From the NCBI GenBank assembly GCA_021464415.1, contig CM038471.1:35809234-35873233 (forward strand): 64,000 nt of DNA. Direction: 5' to 3'. Made by a program: the position numbers and the translations under genes. The notes under the pieces are model-generated. The model searched no databases, was not told the DNA's origin, and saw nothing but the letters and a program-made list of their open reading frames with translations. Positions 31,938 through 44,527 of the stretch are shown piece by piece. Position 1 is the stretch's first letter, and every line of letters begins with the position of its first letter. This DNA comes from Lonicera japonica. Its lineage: Eukaryota; Streptophyta; Magnoliopsida; Dipsacales; Caprifoliaceae.

Positions 31938-33634
31938 GAGGATGATCTTGGCCTTCATTTTAGACATATATATATATTTCCCTCATTTGAGCCTTAACAC
32001 AGCCACAAACAACACACACGCATACACAGATTTTTTTCTGTTCTTCTTCAAGCCATAATCTCTCTTTCTCTCTCTCTCTCTAACTCTCTCTCTCTCTTTC
32101 CCTCTAGAAATAATTGAAGAACTCAAACTCTTAGAGATTTGATGTGTTTTTATTCTAGAGGTTAGTGTGTATTTGTATTGAATATTTTTGCTCTTACCTT
32201 GAGAGAGTAGTTTGGGTATTTTTGATTTGTTTTGAGTTGAAACTCTTGAGTTTGTTGATTCTTTGTTATTCCGAGCCTGCTATATTTTTGGATCTGTTGT
32301 GCTGTGCTTCTGGCTGTGTGTATTCGACATTTTGGGAGTGATTCGGGGCATTTTTGATTAAGTTTTCATTAGAAGAACATTTGGGGTTTTAGATGTTTCA
32401 CCACATTTGCTATCTATTCTATTTCGAATCTTTTGTACGTTTTCGGAGGATTTTCATTATCAAATCCGGTTCTATTTCTCTAATCATTGCGTGGTTAATT
32501 TTCTACAGATCTGGTACTATCACTCTAGAACTATTATTTATGTTTTTATTCTTAAAATCTGTTATATCTTAGCATATGAATTTTGCTATTCTTTTTAATT
32601 GATTGATTCAAAATCTCTTGCTTTGTTATTACTACAAAAAACTTTCTTGAATCTGCTTTAATTGCTGCAAAAAATCAGATTATGTTTGGTTATTAATTGC
32701 TGCGAAAAGATGTATATATATAAACTATTTTCTGGCTGATTTTTTAGCCTTTTCTTTGTGCTAGAAATTTTGTGTAAAATCTATCATATTGTTGTGCATA
32801 AATCGTTTTTTATAATCTAAATGTAATCTATTTTGAAACTTAATCTTGATTTAATTGGTGTGAAAATCTGCTTGTATTAATTTTTGTGCCTAAGGAATAT
32901 TAGTTGCAAATATATTGTAATTCGGTGTCTCATTTTTGGAGACTGTCTAGATATTTTTTTATTACCATATGTTTGGTATCCTTGCTTGTGAAAATCTGGT
33001 TGTGACAGCTCTTACAGATTTTAGTTTATATGTAAATTCTTGATTTGTTTTCTGAAAATTGTTTTTGAAACTAAAACTTTACAAATTTGGAACTTATGGA
33101 ATATACTCTTGGTTGAGCTTATTTGTGATTACTTGATTCTTGTTGTAAGGTTATCTTGGAGATCCTTTATTGTTGGTTAAGTTTTGTTGAGTCGGCTTGG
33201 TAAGGGAAGTGTGTACCCTTGGGATTGTACGGGTGTGTGCATTAGGGTCCTTGTAATTCCTTTTGTCCGTGATACTCTTGTAAAAACTTGTTAAATAGTG
33301 GATTTTATTCTGAAGTAGGGTGCCTCCATGGATGTTTCTCTCACTTGAGAGTTTACCACATAAAAAAACCTTGTGTTGTGATTGATTGGTTAATTTTATG
33401 TTTTAGTTCATTAATTATATCAATATCACAAAGGTTTTCAAGAATCTTGAAAAATTAAATAAGTATTTCATAAAATTCAATTTTGACACTTTTGAAAAGT
33501 AAACTTCTAGTTTATTATTATTTTTGGATTGTCAATTGTCAGAATTTCAAAAACAATAGAATATCGATATTTTAACGATAACTTTATCCAACTAGAAACT
33601 GGACAGAACACCAAATATAATAAGTCTACAATGC
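31938..33634. other. Intergenic DNA, possibly LTR-derived
   Basis: There is no gene. A CT-rich tract occupies about 32055-32105. The stretch 33190-33400 (GGGATTGTACGGGTGTGTGC, TAGGGTCC, GGTGCCTCCATGGATG) has the style of a copia LTR R-U5 region on the plus strand, but no termini or duplications support it. Confidence 0.35.
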
Positions 33635-35301
33635 TGATAAAAGCATAATATTGTCATGTAAAAGCTCTTTCTCCAAGTCGCTTGACGCGTTTGTTGCATT
33701 AATTTTGCCTAATTATCTGCTTATCTAGAGATGAGTGTCTTAGCAAGTTTTGTATCTAATATCGCTCCGCTAGGTGTGTTTCTATGTATTTTTAGGCATA
33801 TGATGCAATGGCCTTCGAAGAATTGATCAAGCGCTCGTCAAAAGCTCGCAAAGTGCTGATTTGGAGAATTTCCCAGAAGCATGATCGATCATGGAATTCC
33901 ATGATCGATCATGGTGCAAATTATCTTCAGGCAGAACACTCCATGATCGATCATGGGTTGGCCATGATCGATCATGGCCTAGCGGGGATAGCCACCAACT
34001 TCTACTTTTAGCCTTATTTTGGGGAATTTTGTTCCTATATACTTTTCCTTGCTTTGTTTATTAATTAAAGGACTCTTTTAGCTATTGTTCTAGGCTAAGA
34101 AAAAAGGGGGAAAATATTATTATCTAGATTACAACATATAAGAGTTCTAGAGAGAAGGGAGAGCTAAGATTATTTTTGTTCTTCATTTTCTTCTTGTAAG
34201 TCTTTATTGTAAGAATGATTTCTTCTTCGATAATATTTGTTCTTGCATTTATTATGGAGTAGTCTTTTACCAAGGTTACGGAGGTTGATCGCGATATACT
34301 TTTCGGTAATTAATTTCTCAATCCATGTTTAAAGCTTGTTAAATATTTGTGAATCATTTTCCTTTCGAAATCCTTCATTCTATAAGCTTTCTAGGTATTT
34401 TCATTGTACGATTAGACTTTTCATGCCTTGTATGCTTAGTGCTTGTTGATTAATGAAAATACAACATATTTATATGGTTCTAAGAAGCTTGTAGCTCATT
34501 TGCCCATCTATGGATTTTTGTTCCTTGTTGTAGAGATTACTAAGAGTTCTTAAATTCTATAGATGATTTATAAAATTGTCAATCTAGTTCTTTGTATTGT
34601 TTTATGATATTTTGAGTGCTTTGTACACTTCACGTGCTATCTAGACTCATTATCGTCTTTCTAAAGTAATTGTTATTTAGTTCATGATTTTATTCCATAA
34701 ACTTCATCCCGTGTCATTGTGATGATTCGCTACATAATTCTCATTCTTTTCAATCATGAGATTTCACATACATGCTTATTATAAAACCTTGTTTCGATGA
34801 GACTACCATCTCTACCTCGGATTAGCTTCAATGGGAATGAGTTGCCTAGCTTCAATGGGAATGAGATTTCACATACATGCTAAGAGCTAGATATGATAGT
34901 TTCATCTTAAGTGAAATTTTGTGATATTCTCTCTTGATATAGCTTTGACCCAAGAATGAGTTGCTTAGCTTCGCACCCTTTGCTATTAAGAGTTATCACA
35001 ACATTCCCCACTTATGACAACTTTGTGTTGAAATCTACGTATGGGATTGCAATTACCGTCTATCGTATCGTAGTTCACCTCCACCTACCTTAGTGCTTTC
35101 TTATTAATTCTCACAACCATTTTACATTTCCGTTGTTTCAGAATCAATCCGACTTACAAAAATCTGAAAATCATTTAATCCGTAATCTATTCCATTCCTT
35201 TTCGACTATCCCTGTGGTTCGACATTCGGACTTTCGAGACTTTACTATAACTTGACGCGCCTGCACTTGGGCTAACACAACGCGATATTCCTTAGGCGTC
35301 A
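33635..35301 (+). mobile_element. Athila-like 5' LTR
   Basis: It runs from TGATAAAAGC to GGCGTCA; the left limit is taken from the better-defined solo LTR at 7224. Length is about 1667 bp. Four CCATGATCGATCATGG palindromes occupy 33879-33978, and a TATA-like TATATAC is at 34036-34041. The matching position in the 3' LTR (about 44433) reads CTAGATAT, a decayed TATA. Confidence 0.85.
33879..33978. promoter_or_regulatory. CCATGATCGATCATGG palindrome cluster, 5' LTR
   Basis: Four copies of a 14-16 bp perfect palindrome (CATGATCGATCATG core) lie about 55 bp upstream of the LTR TATA-like box. The same four are in the 3' LTR at 44275-44373. A regulatory role is inferred from position only. Confidence 0.6.
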
Positions 35302-35307
35302 AGTTTT

Positions 35308-35325
35308 TGGCGCCGTTGCTGGGGA
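35308..35325 (+). other. Primer-binding site of the Athila-like element
   Basis: TGGCGCCGTTGCTGGGGA begins 6 bp after the LTR end. It differs by one base from the tRNA-Asp-type site usual in Athila elements. Confidence 0.85.
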
Positions 35326-35482
35326 TAAGGCAAAAGGCGGATTTCGGGTTTTGTATAAAACCATTCTTTATAAGTATCTTTCCATTTAATTAATTTATTT
35401 TTCTCTCTTATTCTTGTTTAATTTTTGTAGAGGTTCCAAGATGAGCTATTCAAATAAGTTTTTCAAGCCCATGTAAGGGCAA

Positions 35483-37012
35483 TTGTTTGTAGACATTCGA
35501 ATAAGCCCTCCCCATTCACCAAGAATGGCAAACCAAGGTAGAGCGGCGGATTATGAGAGCGATAATGAAGGGGAAGATGCCAACAATGTTCCTCCGGTTA
35601 GGACCATGAGGGACTACCTTCAACCACCTCGGGCAACTTCCAACTCATGCATCGTACTTCCCACCATCCAAGCCGGTGCGTTCTCTTTCAAACCGGGTAT
35701 GCTTTAACATATCCCTTCTTTTCTTGGTATGGAGTCGAAAAACCCATACTTGCATTTGAAAGACTTTGAAGAAGTCTACTCCACATTTCGTGAGGCAAAT
35801 ATTAATGAGGATGTCATGCGTTTAAAACTCTTTCCTTTCTCCCTAAAAGATAAAGGAAAAATTTGCCTAAACGCTCAAAGACCGCAATCAATTCGGTCTT
35901 GGCAAAAACTACAGGCGGAGTTGCTAAAACAATTCTTTCCCGTTCATAGAACCAATGCTTTAAGAAGTACGATATCAAATTTTTCGCCAAAAGATAATGA
36001 AACTTTTTATAAGTATTGGGAAAGATACAAAGAGCTCTTAAATGCATGCCCTCACCATGGTCACGAAACTTGGAGCCTTATTAGTTTTTTCTATGAATCC
36101 CTCACCCCTGATATGTGTACGTTTGTCGAGACCATGTGTAATGGTCAATTCTTGAGTAAGAATCCCAAGGAGGCTTTGTTTTATTTTGATGAGCTAGCGG
36201 AAGGTGCCCAAAATTGAAACACCTATACCGAAGAGCCCAAAGCCAAAACTCAAGGAAGGGGTGGGTTGTACCAAGTATCCAATGAGGATGACATGGGTGC
36301 GAGATTGTTCCAATTGTCTAAGAAAGTAGAGGCAATGGAAGCAAGTAAGCTTAGAGAAGTCAATGTAGTATCCTCGAGCCAGTTATGTGTCATTTGTGAA
36401 AACTCGGGACACACAACCGAGGATTGCCCTACCATTCCCGCTTTCCGGGAAGTCCTCAAAAATCCCGCCCAAGTCAATGCTTTGCACTAGTATAACCAAA
36501 ACCGAAACCAAAACGACCCTTATTCTCAAAGGTACAATGAGGGATGGAAGAATCACCCCAATTTTAGTTGAGGAGGAAATCAAAGTCAGAACCACAACCA
36601 ATATCATCAAAACCAAAGGCAACAACAACCTTAAAACTCTTTTGCTCCACCTCAGAATCAAAATCCCAACCAAAACTTAGAAGTTTTGTTGAGATCATTT
36701 GTGGACAAAACGGATCGTGATGTGGGTGAGTTAAAAATCCAAATGTCTAAACTCACCACCGCCCTAGCTACCCAAGAGAAGGGAAAATCCCCATCTCAAC
36801 CTTTAGTTAATCCTAGAGGCCAAGTTCAAGTCATAGAGGGAGGAGAGTCTAGCACCAAGTTAGAAGAACTCAAATCTATCACAATCTTAAGGAGTGGCAA
36901 GGAGGTAGACAAAACTATTATTCCTAAAACCCCCAAGGTGGCAGACATAGTTGAGCCTATAAGTGTTGAGAAGGTTGTGAGTGAAGAGAAGAAGAGAGGG
37001 GAAGAGAGATAA
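35483..37012 (+). pseudogene. gag: Athila-like gag (broken)
   Basis: The frame starts near MANQGRAADYESDNEGE. The retrotransposon gag domain spans 35729-36217 (RLKLFPFSLKDKGKICLN, WERYKELLNACPHHG, NPKEALFYFDELAEGAQN). A CCHC knuckle CVICENSGHTTEDC lies at about 36390-36430. The C-terminal part is glutamine/asparagine-rich and then a charged linker (LRSGKEVDK, EEKKRGEER). Stops interrupt the frame after GML (35707), after GAQN (36217) and after ALH (36490), with a frame change in the Q/N-rich part. The protein would form the virus-like particle core. Confidence 0.82.
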
Positions 37013-37708
37013 GGAAATGATGATCTCGAAAAAATAAAAAATGGGATCAAAGTCCCATTTTCGGAGAGATTGAACCAACAATCCAAATCTAATATCGAGA
37101 ATTTGCATGTCTTTAGGCAAATGAAAATCAACATTTCCTTGCTTGATGCGGTCAAGTAAATACCTTCGTATGCTAAGTTCCTCAAGGACTTATGTACTAC
37201 CAAACGAAGGTTGAATGTCAAGAAAAAGGCCTTTATGCCGGAGCAAGTGAGCTCCATCATGCAAGGCACGAGAGCCCCCAAGTTCAAAGACCCCAGTTGT
37301 CCCACAATTTCGTGTGTTATAGGAAATTGTAGGCTAAAAAATGCTTTGTTAGATTTGGGAGCAAGCGTGAATGTGCTCCCATATTCGGTTTATCAACAAT
37401 TGGGGTTGGGTGAGTTGAAACCCACGAGGGTTACAATCCAATTAGCGGATCGATCCGTTAAGATCCCAAGAGGGATAGTCGAGGATGTGCTTGTCCAAAT
37501 TGACAAGTTTTATTTTTCGGTTGATTTCATCATCCTCGACATGCAACCCGTGTTGAATCCCGCTAACGAGATTTCAGTAATCCTCAGACGACCATTTCTT
37601 GTTACTTCTAATGCTATAATAAATTGCAAGAATGGTATAGTGAAATTAGCTTTTTGGAAACATGACTCCGGAGCTAAACGTGTTCTCTTTGAGCAATCAA
37701 TGATATGA
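37013..37708 (+). pseudogene. pol: Athila-like aspartic protease region
   Basis: The open block 37211-37708 contains ALLDLGASVNVLPYSVYQQL, the retropepsin active-site region. D-L-G replaces the canonical D-S/T-G, a form I recall as usual in this lineage. Upstream, FSERLNQQSKSNIENLHVFR and a premature stop belong to the gag-protease linker. TGA at about 37706 ends the block before RT. Confidence 0.78.
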
Positions 37709-38000
37709 CGGTGATGAAGAGGAAAGTGAACACGTGAACATGATAGAGTAATGTATCCAAAACCACCTTGTGGCGAACTTCGAATCGGAGTCAATAGAAG
37801 GTTATATAACCACCTCCGATGAACCCAAGGATTGTATGCAAGTGTTTTCTTTGTCTGACAAATAGGTTGAATTCTTAGAGAAAGAGAAAAACACATCATC
37901 GTCCACCAATAAGCTTGAAGGACAAATGGAACTCAAGCCATTACCTAGCAACTTGAAGTATGCCTTTTTGGGAGCTTCAGACACTTACCCCGTCATCATC

Positions 38001-39500
38001 TCGTCCGAACTTTCGGATGACCAAGAGGAAAGGTTAGTTCATTTGCTCGGTAAATATAAAAAAGCTTTTGGTTAGACTCTTGCCGACCTCCAAGGAATAA
38101 GCCCATTGATTTGTACACATAAAATTCACTTGGAGGAAGGGGCGAAAACATCAAGGCAATTTCAACGCCGGTTGAATCCTAACATGCAAGAAGTGGTTAG
38201 GAACGAGGTGTTGAAATTGTTAGATGCAAAGATCATCTATCCAATCTCGGATAGTAAATGGGTTAGTCCAACTCAAGTGGTACTGAAAAAATAGGGTCTT
38301 ACGGTAATCAAGAACGAATCAAACGAGTTGATTCCACAAAGAGTCACCATCGAGTCGCGAATGTGTATTGACTACCATAAACTCAATGAGGCAACTCGTA
38401 AAGATCATTTCCCACTACCCTTCTTGGATCAAACTTTAGAAAGGGTAGCGGGCCATGAATATTACTCGTTCCTTGACGGTTTTTCCAAGTACAATCAAAT
38501 TGAGATTGACCTAGATGATCAAGAAAAGACCACCTTTACATGTCCCTTTGGCACATTCGCATATCGAAGAATGCCTTTTGGTCTATATAATGCACCGGCC
38601 ACTTTCCAACGGTGTATGCTATGTATTTTTAGCGATATGGTGGAAAGGACTTTGGAAGTTTTTATGGATGACTTTACCGTTTATGGTAAGTCATTCGACA
38701 ATTGCTTGACTAACCTGGAACAGGTGTTGGAAAGATGCGTGGAAAAATAATTGGTGTTAAATTGGGAGAAGTGCCACTTCATGGTTATCAAGGGTATCGT
38801 ATTGGGGCACATGATTTCTTCAGAAGGAATTGAAGTGGACAAAGCAAAGATCGAATTGATTTCCAAACTTCCTACACCCAAGAATGTCAAAGATGTCCAA
38901 TCATTTCTGGGACATGCCGGGTTTTATCGGAGGTTTATCAAAAAATTCAGTTTCATCTCCAAGCCAATGTGTAATCTACTCCTCAAGGACGCACCATTTG
39001 AATGGGATGCCAAGTGTGAAGAAGCTTTTATCTCTCTGAAGCATATGCTCACTACTGCGCCGATTATGCAAACACCGGACTGGAGCTTACCCTTCGAGCT
39101 CATGTGTGACGCGAGTGACTATGCCGTTAGAGAGTTCTTGGTCAAAGTAAAGACAAGAAATCGGGTGTAATATATTATGCAAGCAGGACTTTGAATGGTG
39201 CACAAATGAATTACACCACGACAGAGAAAGAGCTTCTGGCAATTATTTTCACCTTGGACAAGTTTCGATCCTATTTGATAGGATCACCCATTATTATTTT
39301 CACGGATCACACGGCATTAAAATATTTGTTCACGAAGAAGGATACCAAGCCGCATCTTCTTAGGTGGATACTCTTGTTGCAAGAATTCCATTCAAGCATC
39401 AAGGATAAAAAGGGAGTTGAGAACGTGGTGGCCGATCATCTGTCTCGACTCACTTTCACGAACAACATCGAAGAAAGCCCGATCCAAGATTCGTTTTCGG
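38001..39500 (+). pseudogene. pol: Athila-like reverse transcriptase and RNase H (broken)
   Basis: RT blocks: TSRQFQRRLNPNMQEVVRNE, then a TAG at 38292. MCIDYHKLNEATRKDHFPLP and FGLYNAPATFQRCM follow, then the catalytic box VFMDDFTVYG and FLGHAGFYRRFIKKF. A TAA sits between the box and the thumb (38748). A shift near 39145-39170 leads into RNase H ([40 protein letters not shown]). The FMDD motif is intact, but no single frame spans the domain. Confidence 0.85.
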
Positions 39501-40816
39501 ATGAGCAATTGTTAGCAATCTCAATACTCCCATGGCATGCAAACATTGTAAACTATCTTATAACCGACAAGATACCAAAGTCATGGGGTGCACAAGACAG
39601 AAAAAGATTCTTGAGCGAAGTGAGTCGATTCTACTGGGATGAGCCGTACCTATTTAAATATTGTGCGGATCAGATTATCCGATGGTGCATTCCAGATGAA
39701 GAAGTGGAGAGAGTTCTGTCCTCCTGCCATTCTGCGGCTTGCGGAGGACACTTCTCGGCAAAGAAGACTACCGCGAATATTTTGCAAAGCGGACTGTACT
39801 GGCTGTCGCTCTTTAAGGACGCGCAACGCTTTTGCAAGGCATGTCAAAGATGCCAAATTCTTCGAGGGATCTCTAAGAGGAATATGATTCCACTCAACCC
39901 AATTCTGACGGTCGAAATCTTTGATTGCTGGGGCATCGACTTTATGGGACCATTCTCATCCTTCTACGGTAATCTTTACATTCTAGTTGCCGTAGATTAT
40001 GTTTCAAAATGGGTGGAAGCCCAAGCTTGCAAGAAAAATGATCACAAAGTGGTGATCCGATTTCTGAAAGAACACATTCTTGCACGTTTTGGCACCCCAA
40101 GGCAATAATAAGCTATGGCGGTACTCACTTTTGCAACAGACCATTTCAATCATTAATGCAAAAGTATGGTGTAAACCACAAAGTATCGCTCGCTTATCAC
40201 CCTCAAACTAATGGTCAAGCCGAGTTGGCAAATAGGGAGATCAAACAGATTCTAGAGAAAACGGTAAATTCAAACCTCAAGGATTGGTCGTTAAGACTGA
40301 CCGATGCACTTTGGGCTTACCGTACTATGTATAAAACAACTCTAGATATGTCTCCATATCGCATTGTGTACGAAAAATCATGTCATTTGCCAGTAGAGTT
40401 GGAACACAAATCACACTGGCAACTAAGATGGTTAACTGTGACTTAGAAAAAGTCGGGCTTGACCGTAAGTTGCAAGTCGATGAAATTGAGGAATTAAGAA
40501 GAGATGCTTATGACAACACAAAGATAAGCAAGGAACGTGCCAAAATTTTCATGATAAATCCATTTTGAGAAAATAATTCAAACTTAGGCACAAAGTTCTT
40601 GTTTATGACACTCATATGCATCTCTTCCTGGGAACGTTAAAGTCTCGTTGGACCGGCCCATACATTGTTCGCCATGTATTTTCTTTTGGGGCTATGAAAA
40701 TTGAGGATCCCAAAATCGGCTTCATGTTCAAAGTGAACGGACAACGCCTTAAGCCGTTTTTGGAATTCCCACCTCGAGAGAAGTCCACTCCTCTCGAAGA
40801 CCCGACCTATGCCTAA
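39501..40816 (+). pseudogene. pol: Athila-like integrase (broken)
   Basis: The zinc-binding HHCC region is present ([30 protein letters not shown]). The first catalytic aspartate is in [11 protein letters not shown] one-base deletion near 40106 shifts the frame, and the second catalytic position reads Y in SYGGTHF. The glutamate region [14 protein letters not shown] is intact. Two further shifts precede the C-terminal block KSRWTGPYIVRHVFSFGAMK (40616-40816). The integrase cannot be active. Confidence 0.83.
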
Positions 40817-40981
40817 CAAGCATGGGTCGATTTTGTAAATAATGGTTTTTGTTTGTATTTTTGAGTTTCAGGAATTATTATCGGAGATTCGGGTGTCATT
40901 GGGAATGAACGGATCAAGTTGAGGGGAGCCTTGAGGTGTTATAGTGCATAAAGTGCAAGAAATTTTTTTTGGCAGATTGCT

Positions 40982-41187
40982 CCATGATCGATCATGCCCT
41001 AACCATGATCGACCATGGTTGAAAAATTTCTCAGGCAGTGGGCAGCATGATCGATCATGGAAGTTAAGGAGCTGGGCAGTGGGCAGCATGATCGATCATG
41101 GTTAGACCATGATTGATCATTATATAAAAAAATTAGTTGGGCAAAATAACCTATGATCGATCATGGGTTAACCATGATCGATCATGG
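40982..41187. promoter_or_regulatory. Internal CATGATCGATCATG palindrome cluster with TATA, upstream of the 3' ORF
   Basis: Seven perfect or near-perfect copies start at about 40982, 41003, 41045, 41087, 41107, 41152 and 41172. TATATAAAA lies inside the cluster at 41121-41129, upstream of the accessory ORF. The palindrome is the same as in the LTRs. It may be a second promoter; function is inferred. Confidence 0.5.
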
Positions 41188-41520
41188 ACCATAATTAAAA
41201 TAGGGGAGCCGCATCTCAAACCCCCATTTCTCATTTCCCTCAAGCCAAATCCTCTCCAAACCCTAGCCCCTTCTCCCCCATTCTTCCCAAACCCTCCCTA
41301 AACACCATTTCCATCCCTCCTCACCTAGAATCAACCATCAAATCTTTCAATTTCAAGCCCCCATTGCCAAACCCATCTCAAACTCCATTCTCCCCTCTCT
41401 TCTCATCAATTTTGAGCCCTAGCCTCCCAAATCTAAAAATTTCTCATCCATTTCTCCTCTCCACCATCATAATACTCTTATATAGCTTCCTTTAACCCTC
41501 CCACCAAGCCGGTTGTCATT

Positions 41521-42681
41521 CAATCCGCAAGGGGCGGCTACCGTGAATTCCGAAGCCGCCAAGAATTTGAATGGTGAAACTACGCCTTCAAGACAAGGAC
41601 GGTAGTCATAGATAGGCTAGTCTACGTCGGTACACTGGACGATTTCCCACAGAGAGCAACGTTTGAGCGAAACCCGGGATGGATTAACTACTTCCAAGAA
41701 CAAGGTAATCAATGCAATATCACTATTTGTCGTGAATTTATTGCAAGTTTAACTCAAGTTCCAAATACATTGTACACATATGCTGCTCATGTTCGTGGGA
41801 AGACAGTGGATTTTAATCTTGAGGTGTTAAGTGATATCATGGGAATCCCGCCTTTGCCACCCAATGCCTATGACCTCCCTTATTCGGATAATACCCCTTA
41901 TGTAGAGCCACCGGCTAACGATTTAGCTTCATATATAGCCGGTAGACCCATGGAGTGGATTGGGACTCAATTTGATAGGAGCAACTTACGCAATAGCCTT
42001 AGGACGTTGTGGCTAGTAATTGCCAATGCCTTAGACCCTACCTCTCATATCCAGCACCTCTACCCATCTCAAGCGTATGTATTATACGCTATAGCAACGA
42101 ACAAGCGCTGTTGTTTGCTTCAACACATCATTGGCCGAATCGCGAGAATCATAGATTTGGTCTCTCACAATAAAACAATCAAATTCGGGTCCTTGATTAC
42201 TCGTATATATCTGCGAGCGGGTGTAAATGAGAGGGATGGAGATGAGAAAAAAATGCCTCGAGCACCACTTAACAAGTCTACCCAGACTCGAGCCGCTGGT
42301 CAATTGAGGAACCGGCAGAGTTCTTCCACAGCTGCACCACCACCGGGTGATGAGGAAGAAGAGGGGGTAGAAGAAGTAGGAGCAGATGTTCCGAGTCCTT
42401 TGAGGCGCAGAAGAAGAGCAAGCTCTAGGCCGGTAGATGACAATATAGAGTTCATGAGAGAGTAGTTTGAGCAGATGACTGCTTTGATGCGGAGTGGGTT
42501 CGCTAGCATAAACGAGAGGGTAGAGATCATGGTGCTGCGGCAGGATCGTTTGGAGGCAGACATAGCAGCCCAAGTTGAGGCTAAAGTACTGGCGCAGATG
42601 GCAACTCAACAGGAGTTCATACGCCAGCAGTTCGAGGCGTTGTATGGCCGTTTTCCCCTACCCCCACCTCCCGACATGTGA
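41521..42681 (+). pseudogene. Athila 3' accessory ORF (putative plant transposon protein domain)
   Basis: After a TGA at about 41573 the frame is open to a UAG at 42463 and then continues in frame to 42681. The N-terminal part (TVVIDRLVYVGTLDDFPQRA, NYFQEQGNQCNITICREFIA, VRGKTVDFNLEVLSDIMGIP) resembles the conserved domain in 3' ORFs of Athila-like elements, often loosely called env-like. The middle part is acidic then basic (DEEEEGVEEVG, LRRRRRASSR). The C-terminal part is a likely coiled coil (FASINERVEIMVLRQDRLEA, EFIRQQFEALYG). No signal peptide or transmembrane helix is evident, so an envelope role is not supported. Function unknown. Confidence 0.7.
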
Positions 42682-44029
42682 TGCATTTGCTTAACTTGAA
42701 AACTCTTTAATTAGTTATATTTATGCTTAGTTTTATTTTATTTTTTTTGGGTTGTATTAGAATTCAGACATGATGTTAATGTTAAAACGTGGTTTTAATG
42801 GTTGAATGTTATGGTTTTTGCTAATGGATTCTAATTCTAACCCGTTTTTTTTTAGTTTTTTTTTTATCACTTGTTTTTGTCTCATGGAAAGCAAAGCCAA
42901 AGTAGCCCGTTCGTGCATTTTCTTGTTTTCCTTTCATTGAGGACAATGTTTGTTTCAAGTTGAGGGGGGTACGCTATTTTGTGATTATTGTGTTTTGGCT
43001 TGCTATTGTCTATTTCCATGAGTAGAAGAGTTGTGTTTAAATGTTTTTTGGAAAGTTTGAAAATTGATGATTGATTGAGTTTTTGTTCAAATGAAGACTA
43101 TTGGTTCGGTAGCTTTTGGTATGAATTCTTTGATTCATATAGGAATTTGAATGATAATCTAAATTGCCTTGCTCCACTTAGTCTCATATCCTGATATATT
43201 TTCCCTTTCCGCATGCTAGATTGCTTTGGTTGTTTCCAATTTGGTAATAACACTTAAACTTTTTTTCATTGAGAGAAGAGGAATTTTTGTCCAAAAATGA
43301 TGGAAGCTCTTTCGAAAAGATCCTCCAATGAGAGGACAAAAGCATATCACTTTGATAACTTGGATGACTTTTCTCCTAATATTGACTTAAAGCTTCACTT
43401 GACTAAATCTTAAGTCTCTTTGTCTAATATTAAGGAGGGGTATAGATTACCATATGGGAAAGGGTGAATATCTTCCTTTGAGCTCCAATGAATGAGCAAG
43501 TTATGTAATTTTCATAAGTGAGACCGCTGCCCCCCATAGAGATGAAAACCGCCCTGATTTAATTTAGCAAAATTTCCAAGAAAAAGATAAAGAAAGTGTT
43601 TAGAATCGGCAAATCTTGGAGCTTTTGTTTTTGAAAATTAAAGTTCTCTCTTCCTTCTCAAATGATTATGAGTCTTTGTGTTTATATTGAATTGTTTGAA
43701 TCGAAGTCTAGTTTGTGAGCATTGGAGAATATGGGATTGTGTTCTAAAGGAGATAGGTGAATTAGATGATCATTCAAAAGTCCGTCATTCTAGAAAATTG
43801 ATAGTAACGCCTGTTGCTTTGCAAATTGAAACTTGAATCTTCATTCTCATCATTCATCATGATCAAACTTCTAATGTTTGTAGGTATCATTTCTGAAAAC
43901 CTTCACGAGATGCAACTCGTCTTCTTTGGGAACTCAAAAGTTAACAACTTTTTGTTTAGCGTATTAATTTTTGTAATTATTTACTTTTTGTATTGCTAAG
44001 GGACTAGCAAGAGATAAGTTAAGGGGAGT
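42682..44029 (+). other. Athila 3' untranslated region and polypurine tract
   Basis: This non-coding stretch has the lineage-typical ATTGAGGACAATGTTTG and TTGAGGGGGGTACG motif near 42938-42972. The tract AAGTTAAGGGGAGT (about 44016-44029) directly abuts the 3' LTR and is the likely polypurine tract. Confidence 0.65.
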
Positions 44030-44527
44030 TCATAAACGTATAATATTGTCATGTATAAGCTCTTTCTCGGAGTCGCTTGACGTGTCTGTTGCATTAATTT
44101 TGCCTAATTATCTGCTTATCTCAAAATAAGTGTCTTAGCAAGTTTTGTATCTAATATCGCCCCGCTAGATGTGTTTCTATATGTTTTTAGGCATATGATG
44201 CAATGGCCTTCAAAGAATTGATCAAGCGCTCGTCAAAAGCTCGCAAAGTGCTGATTTGGAGAATTTCCCAGAAGCATGATCGATCATGGAATTCCATGAT
44301 CGATCATGGTGCAAATTATCTTCAGGCAGAACACTCCATGATCGATCATGGGTTGGCCATGATCGATCATGGCCTGGCGGGGACAGCCACCAACTTCTAC
44401 TTTTAGCCTTATTTTGGGGAATTTTGTTCCTAGATATTTTCCCTTGCTTTGTTTATTAATTAAAGGACTCTTTTAGATATTGTTCTAGGCTAAGAAAAAA
44501 GGGGGAAAATATTATTATCTAGATTAC
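44030..44527 (+). mobile_element. Athila 3' LTR, first part
   Basis: It starts TCATAAACGTATAATATTG, aligning with the 5' LTR start; the first G of TG is changed. It keeps all four palindromes (44275-44373) and stops at ATTAC (44523-44527), where Tat-B is inserted. Confidence 0.85.

Noticed and set aside
41521..42681. Envelope protein in the Athila element
   Set aside because: There is no signal peptide or membrane helix; the pattern fits the plant transposon protein domain with a coiled-coil tail.
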